From an uncultured Eubacterium sp. (lineage in GTDB: Bacteria; Bacillota_A; Clostridia; Lachnospirales; Lachnospiraceae), in assembly GCA_910589045.1 (NCBI GenBank), contig CAJUSH010000015.1, positions 1-58,062 of the forward strand: DNA of 58,062 bases, in the 5' to 3' direction. Shown piece by piece: positions 8,468-17,217 of this stretch. Position numbers and translations under genes: made by a program. Below the pieces are notes generated by a model. It did not search any database and was not told the origin of the DNA. It saw only the letters and a list, made by a program, of their open reading frames with translations. The first letter of the stretch is position 1; every line of letters starts with the position of its first letter.

Positions 8468-9352
8468 TTGGAAACGGTTACGATCGATGCCCAAAAGGGT
8501 GAAAGAATCGAAAATAAACAGTTTGATGCGGAACGTGCCCTCTATCACCTGCAGCACGCAAGGGTGAGCGGCTGTGTGTTTGCAGGGCCGGCGGACGGGG
8601 AGTCCGCCTTAAAGGAGGCAAGGGATATTGAGGTGGAGGGCTGCAGCTTTTCCCTCCGTTACCCGCTGTGGCATGTGGAGCATTTTGCGCTTCGTTCGTC
8701 GGTGATGGATGCCGATACGCGGGCGGCGATCTGGTATGCCTCGGACGGGCGGATTACGGACTGCAGGCTCGGGGGCATCAAAGCGGTGCGGGAGTGCAGG
8801 CAGATTTCCCTGGAAAACTGTGAGGTGGATTCGGAGGAGTTTGGATGGAAGTCGCAGGGTATTTCCCTGACGGATACCCGGATTACCTCGCAATACCTGC
8901 TCTTTGACAGTCGTGACGTGGAGCTGTCCCGGGTAAGGATGCAGGGGAAGTATTCATTCCAGTATGTGGAAAATTTAACGATCACGGATTGTGAGCTGGA
9001 TACGAAGGATGCGTTCTGGCACAGCAAAAACGTGACGGTGAAAAATTCGACCGTGAAGGGCGAATATCTGGGCTGGTTTTCGGAGAACCTCACGTTTGTG
9101 GGCTGCAGGATCATCGGCACGCAGCCGCTGTGCTACTGTAAAAATTTGAAGCTTATAGACTGTACGATGGAGGAAACGGACCTTGCCTTTGAGTATTCCG
9201 AGGTGGAGGCTGATGTGAAGGGTTCGATCTGCTCCGTCAAAAATCCGAAATCCGGCAGGATCACGGCGGACCATGTGGGTGCGCTTATCATGGAGAATGC
9301 GGTGATGGAATGCACCGGAGAGGTTGTGCTAAGAAGTGCATGTAAGAACTAA
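8468..9352 (+). CDS. DUF3737 family protein (right-handed beta-helix-like)
   Basis: 294 aa from TTG 8468, which sits 9 nt after AGGAGG (8453-8458); an in-frame TTG at 8459 touches the RBS and is unlikely. The protein is a run of about 20-residue strands ending in short polar turns (CEVDS, DTRITS, DCELDT, NSTVKG), as expected for a single-stranded beta-helix. This matches my recollection of the DUF3737 family, whose function is unknown. Its expression should be under the divergent MerR regulator. Its last 24 nt overlap the 3' end of the convergent M56 peptidase gene. Confidence 0.78.
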   Translation: METVTIDAQKGERIENKQFDAERALYHLQHARVSGCVFAGPADGESALKEARDIEVEGCSFSLRYPLWHVEHFALRSSVMDADTRAAIWYASDGRITDCRLGGIKAVRECRQISLENCEVDSEEFGWKSQGISLTDTRITSQYLLFDSRDVELSRVRMQGKYSFQYVENLTITDCELDTKDAFWHSKNVTVKNSTVKGEYLGWFSENLTFVGCRIIGTQPLCYCKNLKLIDCTMEETDLAFEYSEVEADVKGSICSVKNPKSGRITADHVGALIMENAVMECTGEVVLRSACKN

Positions 9353-10846
9353 ATTTTTTAAAACAATAGAAGGGGCGTGCTGTGTAAAGCACGCCTCAAT
9401 TTTTTCCCAGTCGATGTCCCCTCGGATATAGTAGACGGTAGAGTGGTTGAGATCAATGTTGTCCAGGTCGTAGATGACGATGCTGCCGTCACAGAGCCAC
9501 ATGCACAGGCTCATGTCCTGGCTCGAGAGGTAGAGACGGGGTGACTGCGACGCGATGTCGGCACGGCGTCCGCCGCTCAGATGCTCGACGGGCAGGGCTT
9601 TCAGACTGGAGAGAAGGGCGTTCCTGCTTTCGTCGGTAAGCTCGGTATCAGAGTAGGACAGCTCGCCTGCGGTCTCGTACAGGCAGAAATCCATGGATTC
9701 TAAGGGGAAGACCTCGCCGAGGGTGGTGCGTTCGTCGGAGAGTGCGAAGATGCCGTGGCACATGAGACAGGTGAACAGAAGCACCATAAGTGTCCATGTC
9801 CCGGTACGGCAGGTGCGTTTTTGCATCACATGCCGCAGGCGGTAGCGCAGGGAGCGCGCATCCGCGGACAGGCAGGTGGTGAAGCCGTGGCGTTCTCCGG
9901 CCGTGTTCAGGAGCAGATCCGCGTACAGCCTGCGGTCGTTATCGTCCGATTCATCCAGTACGATCTCGTCACAGGAAAGCTCGATGTCGCGGCTTGCTTC
10001 CCGAAGTGCGATCCATACCAGCGGATGGAACCAGAAGAGTGCGCGCAGGAAGGAAAGAAATATGCCGGCATCCGTGTCGCTTCGCTGCAGGTGGTGCAGC
10101 TCGTGGCGGAAGATCAGCCGAAGCTCCTGCTCCTTGTAGGGGCAGTCGGGCAGCACCGTCATGCGGGAACGCTTCGTATCCGCCATGGAAAAGGGCGTTT
10201 TTGCCGGCTCCCAGCGTACGAGGCGAATGGGGGTTTTGAAGCCGAGCCGCTCTGATTCCTGCTGCCAGATGCGCAGCACCGACGCGTCGCGTTCCGCGTG
10301 GGAGGTGCGCATGACTTTGCGGCGGAAGTACAGATGCGAGAGGACGGCTGTGCCAAAGAACAGCACAAACCCTGCAAACCACACCGGGATGAGCCTGTTT
10401 AAAAGCCGATTCGGAAAATAGAGCACCACATGGGGACGGATGACCAGAAAACTGTAGCCGACGTAGTAGAGAAACGCCGGAAACAGCCATGCGGTGGCAC
10501 ATGCCCGCGCACTGATGCGGCGCCGTAAAAGAGGCATGAGCAGAAGCAGCGCCGTATAGTAAAGGCTCATGGTCAAAAGCAGGTCGACGGAGAGACGGAA
10601 GAACGAAAACAGTCCGTCGTGCCAGCCGAGCTTTGCGATAAACCCGGCAAAGATGATGCACAGACCTATGGGAAGGACCAGAGGAAAGAAGCCGAGGTGG
10701 ATCACCTTATCCTTCCGGTCAAGTCCGAAGAGCCGGTCCCGTGCGGAATAATCATTGCCGTGCTCCAGCCCCCATGCGCGCTGGAAATAAAATCCTGTGA
10801 GACAGGCAATAGAAATAGCCGTGAAAATTCGAACAGAATATATCAT
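9329..10846 (-). CDS. M56 (BlaR1/MecR1-type) membrane metallopeptidase
   Basis: 505 aa. The N-terminal part has four or more membrane helices (1-165). The zinc motif HELHH is at residues 248-252, followed by IELSCDEIVLDE, the downstream metal-ligand region of M56 peptidases. After a further helix (about 345-365) the C-terminal extracellular part is only about 130 residues and has no penicillin-binding SxxK sensor domain that I can see, unlike true BlaR1. By family logic it would cleave or inactivate the BlaI-like repressor whose gene overlaps its start by 4 nt. The inducing signal is unknown. Confidence 0.85.
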   Translation of the reverse strand: MIYSVRIFTAISIACLTGFYFQRAWGLEHGNDYSARDRLFGLDRKDKVIHLGFFPLVLPIGLCIIFAGFIAKLGWHDGLFSFFRLSVDLLLTMSLYYTALLLLMPLLRRRISARACATAWLFPAFLYYVGYSFLVIRPHVVLYFPNRLLNRLIPVWFAGFVLFFGTAVLSHLYFRRKVMRTSHAERDASVLRIWQQESERLGFKTPIRLVRWEPAKTPFSMADTKRSRMTVLPDCPYKEQELRLIFRHELHHLQRSDTDAGIFLSFLRALFWFHPLVWIALREASRDIELSCDEIVLDESDDNDRRLYADLLLNTAGERHGFTTCLSADARSLRYRLRHVMQKRTCRTGTWTLMVLLFTCLMCHGIFALSDERTTLGEVFPLESMDFCLYETAGELSYSDTELTDESRNALLSSLKALPVEHLSGGRRADIASQSPRLYLSSQDMSLCMWLCDGSIVIYDLDNIDLNHSTVYYIRGDIDWEKIEACFTQHAPSIVLKNLVLTCTS

Positions 10847-11220
10847 AGCATCCCCCTTTCTAAAAGCTCCCGCAGCGCTTCAAGCTCCTCGCGGCTGATT
10901 CCGCTGTCGCAGAGGGCCGTCGCGAAGGAAGCCAGTGAGCCGCCGTAAAGCCTATCAAGGATATTGCGGCTCTCCTGTGCCAGATAAGCGCGGCGGGAGA
11001 TGAGCGGTGTGTAATAGTTCGTGCGCCCGTTGCGCTCCAGTGACAGAAAGCCCTTTTCGCACAGGCGGTTTAAAAATGTGATGATGGTGCTGGGCGCCAG
11101 CTGCTTTTCGCCGGTCAGCTCCTTCTCGATCGCGCTGCGGGCGACGGGCGGTTCCTTGTCCCATACAATTTGCATAATCATAAGCTCGCCGTCGGGCAGC
11201 CGTCTTTTTTTCTTATTCAT
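10843..11220 (-). CDS. BlaI/MecI/CopY-family repressor
   Basis: 125 aa winged-helix repressor. The N-terminal DNA-binding part includes LPDGELMIMQIVWDKEPP and the recognition region STIITFLNRLCEKGFL; the C-terminal 40 residues should dimerise. In this family, induction follows cleavage by the partner M56 peptidase, encoded directly downstream with an ATGA overlap. It probably represses its own operon through the two operators at 11264-11300. No beta-lactamase or PBP gene is adjacent, so the operon's wider target is unknown. Confidence 0.9.
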   Translation of the reverse strand: MNKKKRRLPDGELMIMQIVWDKEPPVARSAIEKELTGEKQLAPSTIITFLNRLCEKGFLSLERNGRTNYYTPLISRRAYLAQESRNILDRLYGGSLASFATALCDSGISREELEALRELLERGML

Positions 11221-11263
11221 GTATAGCTTCTCCTCACCTTATAACCTGACAGGTATTTGTTTT

Positions 11264-11314
11264 CTACAAATGTAGTGATAATTATATTCTACAATTGTCG
11301 TGATAAAATGTCAA
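11264..11314 (-). promoter_or_regulatory. promoter with two BlaI-type operators
   Basis: Minus-strand TTGACA (11314-11309), 17 bp, TAGAAT (11291-11286). Two operator-like sites overlap and follow it: CTACAAATGTAG (11264-11275), a perfect TACA-n2-TGTA dyad plus flanks, and CTACAATTGTCG (11289-11300). They are 25 bp apart. This is the expected autoregulatory layout for a BlaI-family repressor. Confidence 0.75.
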
Positions 11315-11358
11315 GCATAATCGCAGGCAGCAGCCGGGAAAAGGAAATCCAAAAAAAC

Positions 11359-11394
11359 AGTCGATAAAAAGAGAAATTTATCGACTCTTTTTTT
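11359..11394. terminator. orphan bidirectional terminator-like hairpin
   Basis: Perfect arms AGTCGATAAA (11359-11368) and TTTATCGACT (11377-11386) with an 8-nt loop. CTTTTTTT follows on the plus strand, and a seven-A run before it gives Us on the minus strand. It lies between two divergent genes, so no annotated gene ends here. Confidence 0.55.
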
Positions 11395-11464
11395 AGAATT
11401 GTCAGATTATTGTATTAAATAAGGGTAAATATTTACACGAATACAAAAGAAAAGGAGAATTAGT

Positions 11465-13156
11465 ATGAAGAAGATGAAACGACTACTTGCAGTACTGATG
11501 ACATTGGCCATGGTGCTCGGAATGGCGATTATGACCTTTACAGGCATATCGGCTGCTCCGATCCGGGCGAGTGCGGCACCGTCGGCCCGGAAATCGGCTG
11601 GAAATAAGCCTCAGCCGTCAGATACGGCGCTGGGGGCGGTTACAAATGTTGCGACGGGGGCGATTGTGCGGGCTTACCGGATTATCGAGCCGATGTACAG
11701 CGCGAACGGATTTACCGGATATCGGGCGGCAGCGGGCACGGGGATTGCAAATCCGTTGGAGCCGACCTCAAACGAGGTGACGTCGATCGCGGCGAATAAG
11801 GCCCTGCTGGACAGACTCGAGGAGGTCACGCTGCTGGAGAGCGGGCCTGTGGGTGCGGACGGTCTCTCAACCTACAGCGGATGGCTTGGCGCCGGTTACT
11901 GGCTGGTGCTTGTAACGCCTCTGACCGGAAGCGGAACGAAGATTTACAATCCGATGCTGATCGGCGTTTATTATAGCGTGGAGGGAACCGGCAGCAGCGC
12001 GACACTGGTGTCGGGCGGGGCGGTAAATGCAAATTCCAGATGGAGCCTGAACTCGGAGCCGGTATTTGCAAAATCCGCGCAGCCGCAAATTATCAAGCGA
12101 ATTGTCGGCAGCAGCGGCAAGGATGTAAGCGACGGAAATGAAAACGGAAATGACGTGGCGGTTGGGGATACCGTAAGCTTTCAGATCGAAGCGCAGATTC
12201 CGGCTTACAGCAAGGCATATCAAAACGTAAAAGTAGACATTACGGATCAAACGGGCGGCGGTCTCATCATAGACCTGGCGGCAGGTATTTCGGTAAACGC
12301 CGGCAGCGGCCCGGCGATTACGGCAAAGCCGGGCATCGATTATACGCTTACAGCTGAGGACCGAGGATTCCGGATTTCCTTTACCTCGGAGTACGCGCTT
12401 GCGCACAGCGGGGAGACGATGTACGTAAATTATGTTGGGCTGATGAAGGAAAATGCGGGCTATAACTTTGACGCCAACGAGAATACGGCGATTCTGGAAT
12501 ATACGAGCGACCCCCGGGATATCAATCGGACAAAAGTGACGGAGGATCGAACCTACACCTATACCTTCGGTATTGATTCGAGCCTTAACGGAGCGAGCGC
12601 AGCTTCGTGGAATAAGGTTACACAGGAGCTGATTAAGACAGGCGAGGCGGGTACGGTGAGCGGCTCGGCGGTAACAGCCGGCGCACTTTCCGGCGCGGTG
12701 TTTACACTGACAGGCGCGGAGGGGCAGAAACGGGCATACACGGCGACCTCGGATGCACTTGGATACCTCTCGTTCACCGGATTAGATGCCGGCATGTACT
12801 ATTTGCAGGAGACGGCCGCACCGGAGGGGTACTCCTTAAACGATGCGGTGATCCCGGTTGAAATCAGGGCGGATTATAACGAGGACGGAACGCTTAGAAG
12901 CTATACGGTCACGGTTGACGGCAAGGCGGTTTCAACCTATACGGCAGCCTACCAGATCAATGATACGACGAAGAAGCCTGAAATTACGAACATATTGTGT
13001 GCGGATGCTACCTATGAGATACGGAATACGAGACTCGGCGGCCTGCCTTCTACCGGCGGTATCGGTACAACGATTTTCACCGTTGTCGGATGCGCAATTA
13101 TGGTTCTGGCAGCAGCACTGTTTTTCTCAAACAGAAGAAAAACCGCAAAAAAATAA
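11465..13156 (+). CDS. LPXTG-anchored pilin-like surface protein
   Basis: 563 aa. Signal peptide in residues 1-37 (MKKMKRLLAVLMTLAMVLGM, then AxA-like sites). The central part resembles a pilin isopeptide fold of the fimbrial-subunit type. A SpaA/Cna-B-like domain (about 395-480) carries the E-box YYLQETAAPEGYSL, whose Glu usually catalyses a Lys-Asn or Lys-Asp isopeptide bond. The C-terminus has LPSTG at 527-531, a hydrophobic helix and RRKTAKK, a sortase signal. A clear YPK pilin motif is not seen (the region reads AKSAQPQIIKRI). The RBS AAGGAG precedes ATG 11465. The class C sortase gene follows 9 nt later. Confidence 0.85.
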   Translation: MKKMKRLLAVLMTLAMVLGMAIMTFTGISAAPIRASAAPSARKSAGNKPQPSDTALGAVTNVATGAIVRAYRIIEPMYSANGFTGYRAAAGTGIANPLEPTSNEVTSIAANKALLDRLEEVTLLESGPVGADGLSTYSGWLGAGYWLVLVTPLTGSGTKIYNPMLIGVYYSVEGTGSSATLVSGGAVNANSRWSLNSEPVFAKSAQPQIIKRIVGSSGKDVSDGNENGNDVAVGDTVSFQIEAQIPAYSKAYQNVKVDITDQTGGGLIIDLAAGISVNAGSGPAITAKPGIDYTLTAEDRGFRISFTSEYALAHSGETMYVNYVGLMKENAGYNFDANENTAILEYTSDPRDINRTKVTEDRTYTYTFGIDSSLNGASAASWNKVTQELIKTGEAGTVSGSAVTAGALSGAVFTLTGAEGQKRAYTATSDALGYLSFTGLDAGMYYLQETAAPEGYSLNDAVIPVEIRADYNEDGTLRSYTVTVDGKAVSTYTAAYQINDTTKKPEITNILCADATYEIRNTRLGGLPSTGGIGTTIFTVVGCAIMVLAAALFFSNRRKTAKK

Positions 13157-13165
13157 TAAGGATTT

Positions 13166-14107
13166 ATGAAAAGAAAGATATCCAACGTTCTATTTGGCCT
13201 TCTGTTTCTGGTGGGCTTTGGCATTCTGGCATACCCGACCATCTCCGACCGATGGAATGCCTACCGCCAGTCAAAGCTGATCTCCGACTATGAGGAGGCA
13301 GTGGAGCAGATGGCGGAGGAAGATTTTGAGGAGGCATGGGCGGCGGCCAGGGCCTATAACAGCGCCTTTACAAAAAATAATATTACCGCGGACGTATTTG
13401 GCGTTGACGGGACGGCGGATATGCGGGAAACGGAATACTGGGGGATACTCAATGTTACCGGGGACGGGATCATGGGGTATCTCTCCATCCCGAAGATCGA
13501 TGTAAATCTGTCCGTCTACCACGGGACGTCGGACGAGGTACTGCAGACAGGCGTGGGACATATGAACGGCAGCAAGCTTCCAATCGGAGGTGAAAGCAAC
13601 CACAGTGTTCTGGCGGCTCACCGGGGCCTGCCCAGCGCGAAGCTGTTTACGGATATTGACCGACTGGAGGAGGGCGACCGGTTTTACCTGCACATTTTAA
13701 ACGCGGATCTGGCTTATGAGGTAGACCGCATCCTGCCTATGATTGACAAGGACGATTATGCGGCCCTCGAGGAGGCGGTGCAGATTGAGGAGGGGGCGGA
13801 CCAGGTAACGCTGTTTACCTGCACCCCTTACGGCGTCAACAGCCACCGCCTGCTGGTGCGGGGGCACCGGGTGCCCTATGACGGGGAGGAAACGGGAACC
13901 CCGGAGGCAGCGGCGCAGGAAAACCGCAGGTATTATCTACTGTTTTTCCTGGCCGGCCTTTTAGCGGCGGGAGCCGGGATTTTTGCAGTTCGCCGCAGCA
14001 TTAAGAGAAAGCGGCAGAGGGAGCAAAACAGTGAAACGTCCGCAGCAGCGCAGTCAGAGGATGCTCCGCAAACAGATCACGGGGAACAAAACCCCGCCGG
14101 TCAGTAG
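13166..14107 (+). CDS. class C (pilin-type) sortase
   Basis: 313 aa transpeptidase expected to polymerise or anchor the preceding LPSTG protein. It has an N-terminal membrane helix (8-27), catalytic His152 in LAAHRGLP, Cys219 in TLFTCTPYG and Arg228 in SHRLL. A second membrane helix lies near 260-280, with a basic, then Gln/Ser-rich, cytoplasmic tail. Two membrane anchors and the TLxTC context are typical of class C sortases. ATG 13166 follows AAGGA. The two genes form a minimal pilus or surface-fibre operon. Confidence 0.9.
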   Translation: MKRKISNVLFGLLFLVGFGILAYPTISDRWNAYRQSKLISDYEEAVEQMAEEDFEEAWAAARAYNSAFTKNNITADVFGVDGTADMRETEYWGILNVTGDGIMGYLSIPKIDVNLSVYHGTSDEVLQTGVGHMNGSKLPIGGESNHSVLAAHRGLPSAKLFTDIDRLEEGDRFYLHILNADLAYEVDRILPMIDKDDYAALEEAVQIEEGADQVTLFTCTPYGVNSHRLLVRGHRVPYDGEETGTPEAAAQENRRYYLLFFLAGLLAAGAGIFAVRRSIKRKRQREQNSETSAAAQSEDAPQTDHGEQNPAGQ

Positions 14108-14161
14108 CCGTAGCGCGGGCGGATGGTTTCCGGCCGTTTAATCCATATGGATTGAAATGAT

Positions 14162-14196
14162 TTTCCCCTCACAGGGCGGTGCTCTGTGAGGGGAAA
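14162..14196 (+). terminator. hairpin between converging genes
   Basis: TTTCCCCTCACAG (14162-14174) pairs perfectly with CTGTGAGGGGAAA (14184-14196). The U-tract is weak on both strands, but the 13-bp stem between two convergent genes is probably a terminator or RNA 3' end. Confidence 0.5.
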
Positions 14197-14238
14197 TGCA
14201 GTTGTTTCCTGAAAGCTATGAAACGCTCGATGTAATTT

Positions 14239-15387
14239 TTATTCGGTTGCCCCGGACGGTTTTTCTGCAAGCGTTAATCCGCTTAAATCCAGGGTATAGG
14301 TCGTTTCTTCATATTCCTTTCCGGCGCCGTCCCAGTCAATGGTGATGGTTTTTACGGTTTCCGTGCTCTTCACATAGAAGAAAGCGCTGAAAACAGTTTT
14401 CGGGTTTGAATCAGAAGAGCTCTCCCCGTTGGCCGGATCAAAGCTGGCATACCCGAAGTCTTTGCTTGGATTAGCTGAGTCAGGGTTTGCAGTCTTAACG
14501 GTTACAGCAGTATAATTGGTCACATCCGACGGTACTGCAAACTGAAGCGGGAGGTAATATCCGCTCTGCTCATCTGTAACGGCTGAATTAAATCCGGTCC
14601 ATTTCGTTATATATTCCAGCTGACCGCTTACCGCTACGGAGTTGTCTGCGCCGGGAGCTATCGTAATTGCACCGAAGCTGGCTAAGACGGCGGGAATACC
14701 ATTTTTAAAACCATCCGTCTTCTTGTATACGCCGAAAATGCTCTCTGTCATGCTGCTGAATTGCGCGCTGCTCGTTTTTGACCTGGCAATTCCGCTTACC
14801 GGGGTGCCCACCGCGTCACCGGAAGGGGTCGCGGCGCTGATCGTAAGCGTTTTATCAACGTCGTCAGCCACAATGGTATAGCTTAGCGCGGAAGAGGTTA
14901 CCGCTTCGGCATCACCGATTTTCAATGAGTAAACCACATTTTCAACGCCGGATACGCTGGCTGTCAGTGTCGTTCCTACCGTCCATTGGTCAACGCCGGG
15001 AGTAACCGTCAGTGTCTTCTGTGCAGGCTCGTCAGGCTCTTCGGTGCCCGGGTCCGAATCGCCGCCGGTGTTGCCGCCGGTGCTGCCGCCGGTACTGCCG
15101 CCGGTGCTCTCGGGTGTGGTGGCTTCATCGGAGGTTTTTCCGGGGGCGATGGACAGATCCTTGCCGGAAGCATCGGTAAGCGTCACCTTTTCGGAGGTGT
15201 TGTTGGTTACGTCTGCCTTCACCGCTTCGCTTCCGGTTTTAACGGCTGAGCCTTCCGCTCCCTTTTCCAGGCTGACCTTTGCGTCAGCGTTTAAGGAAAC
15301 ATTTGCTTTTACCCCGGAAGTGATGGTGGAGCCGGATGCATTATTTTCAACGGCGATCGTGTCCGTTGTAGTACCGCTTACGGTCAC
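14239..15387 (-). pseudogene. C-terminal remnant of a surface beta-helix protein
   Basis: An open frame of about 382 codons with no ATG, no RBS and no signal peptide; the nearest upstream in-frame stop is about 40 nt before the first usable GTG. The start is Thr/Val/Ser/Asn-rich repeats (VTVSGTT, ENNASGSTITSG) as in secreted beta-helix proteins. A Pro/Gly linker (STGGSTGGSTGG) follows, then an Ig-like segment (TLTVTPGVDQWTVGTTLTA) and a beta-rich C-terminal domain. The natural N-terminus appears to have been deleted, with the junction at about 15390-15500. It lies tail to tail with the pilin operon, so a lost surface-protein partner is plausible. Confidence 0.6.
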
Positions 15388-15500
15388 GTCTGATTTTTGC
15401 TCGACAACACACTCCCCGACGGCTGTTTTTCACCGGCATGTCCGTGATTCGGGCAGGAAATAGCGGGCATCCGAACGGGAGTGAGGCGCAAACGGAAAAT

Positions 15501-15545
15501 AAAATCCCCGGACTGTTCTGGAATACGGTCCGGGGATTTTGTTTT
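15501..15545. terminator. bidirectional intrinsic terminator
   Basis: AAAATCCCCGGAC (15501-15513) and GTCCGGGGATTTT (15528-15540) form a 13-bp stem with T-rich tails on both strands. It ends the minus-strand sulfite reductase transcript, whose stop codon lies just beyond it. Confidence 0.8.
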
Positions 15546-15553
15546 TTGCCGTA

Positions 15554-17110
15554 TCAATCCGTATATTTTCTGGCGATACGGGCAAATTCCTCCGTATTTT
15601 TGGCGTACCAGCTGTCAAAATCCATACCGGATGCCGCAGCGCATTGCCCGATCTCGACAAGGAATTTCGGGATGTCGGCATCGAGCATGGGGCCAAGCTC
15701 CCTGCCGAGACGTTCCCCGCCCTGGATTTCGCAGCCGTCCACGTTTAAGACGAAGGCGGACTGGGGCTTGCCGTCCACTTTCTTCATGCCGCCGCGAAAG
15801 CCGATCCGGCTGGTCTGGTGGGAGCCGCAGGAGGAGGGACAGCCGGAGATGTGGATTTTGGGAAGGGCGTCCGCCGGAAGCCGTGCCGCGCGCACCGCCT
15901 CCACACCGGCGCGCAAAAGCGCCTGGGAGTCACGCACGCCCACCTGGCAGGTGGAGGCGCCGATGCAGCTGACGCTTTGCTCAAAGGGTGAGCGGGCGCT
16001 GTCCGCTTCGGTGAGGGAGAGCACCCGCAGTGCCTCTGCTCCGGTGAGGTTTATGATGTAGGCAGTCTCGTCAGGGGAAAGACGAAGCTCCGTGCCGTCT
16101 ATCCCCTGCATCAAATCGCAGAGGGCAAGGAACGTCTCCTTGTCTGGCTGTCCGCCGATGGGATGGTAGCTGACGGCGTAAAGCCCCTCCTGCTTTTGCG
16201 CGATAACGCGCGGCCCCTCTGCCGTGCTGCCGTCGCCGGATTTCGCGACGGGCGCCGGGGCAAAGTCGTCGGGCAGGGAGAGCAGCTCGCCGCTTTGAAA
16301 TACCTCCCGCAGCTTTTCGTTGTATGCCTTTGCATAATTTTCGGGACCGCCGAGCGCGTCCTGCATATACCGCGTCCTTGCCTTGGCGCGGTTTTCGTAG
16401 TTGCCGTGGGCGAGGAAGGTGAGCCACATGGCCTTGATATAATAGAGGATATCCTTCGGGTCAATGTGCGCGGCAACCTTTACACCGAGCTTTGGAAAGC
16501 CGCCTAAGCCGCCGGCGCTGTAGACGTCAAAGGTGCCGTCCGCATTTGCCGCAAAGCCGAGGTCACGGTAGGTGGCGTGTGGTATGTTTTCGGGGGAATT
16601 GGAGAACGCGATCTTTAATTTGCGCGGCATTTTTTCCGCGTCGATGAGGGTGTGGACGTAATCTGCCGCGGCCCTTGCATAGGGGAGCACGTCAAAGTAC
16701 TCGTCCCTTTGTACGCCGGAGAGGGGCGCGCACATCACGTTGCGGGGGTAGTCGCCGCCGCAGCCGATGATGATGATGCCGTTGTCGAGCGCTTCCTCCA
16801 TGAGGGGATAGAGGGCATCCGGCTTTAAATCGTGCAGCTGGATTGTCTGGCAGGTGGTAAAGTGCAGACGGGGCACGTCGTGGCGGCGCAGCATCGCCGC
16901 GATAGCGGCAAGCCGCTGCTTTGAAATGTGACCTGCCGGTGTGCGCAGGCGCAGCATACTGGATTTCCCGCCCCTTTGGGCGTAACTGCCGAAATAGCCG
17001 CAGAAGCGCTTGTAGGCGGGCTTGTCCAGCTCGCCGGCATAGAAGGCGTCGGTTGTTTGCTGAAATTCGGGAAGCTTTTGCTTCCACTCGCTGATTTTTG
17101 CTTGATCCAT
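15554..17110 (-). CDS. ferredoxin-type sulfite/nitrite reductase (siroheme, 4Fe-4S)
   Basis: 518 aa, the length of monomeric assimilatory NirA/Sir-type enzymes, which reduce sulfite to sulfide or nitrite to ammonia with six electrons. Two ferredoxin-like half domains are visible: MLRLRTPAGHISKQRL with the substrate-region TTCQTIQLHD, then the second half. The siroheme/4Fe-4S ligands are CIGASTC (Cys-x5-Cys) and CPSSC (Cys-x3-Cys). The RBS GAGAGG precedes ATG 17110. It lies 108 nt downstream of the LysR gene in the same direction. The neighbouring sulfur genes argue for sulfite rather than nitrite. Confidence 0.85.
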   Translation of the reverse strand: MDQAKISEWKQKLPEFQQTTDAFYAGELDKPAYKRFCGYFGSYAQRGGKSSMLRLRTPAGHISKQRLAAIAAMLRRHDVPRLHFTTCQTIQLHDLKPDALYPLMEEALDNGIIIIGCGGDYPRNVMCAPLSGVQRDEYFDVLPYARAAADYVHTLIDAEKMPRKLKIAFSNSPENIPHATYRDLGFAANADGTFDVYSAGGLGGFPKLGVKVAAHIDPKDILYYIKAMWLTFLAHGNYENRAKARTRYMQDALGGPENYAKAYNEKLREVFQSGELLSLPDDFAPAPVAKSGDGSTAEGPRVIAQKQEGLYAVSYHPIGGQPDKETFLALCDLMQGIDGTELRLSPDETAYIINLTGAEALRVLSLTEADSARSPFEQSVSCIGASTCQVGVRDSQALLRAGVEAVRAARLPADALPKIHISGCPSSCGSHQTSRIGFRGGMKKVDGKPQSAFVLNVDGCEIQGGERLGRELGPMLDADIPKFLVEIGQCAAASGMDFDSWYAKNTEEFARIARKYTD

Positions 17111-17217
17111 GGGAATTACCTCTCTTTCTGCCTATAATGATATGCAGATTTTCAGGTTTTCTTTCCCGGATTCCGGCAAAAATTGAAAAACAGAGAGAAA
17201 ATCGTCTGCCGACGGAG

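Noticed and set aside
15061..15115. GC-rich short tandem repeat (CCGCCGGT-like)
   Set aside because: It is the codon pattern of a Ser-Thr-Gly-Gly linker in the truncated surface protein, not an independent DNA repeat or CRISPR.
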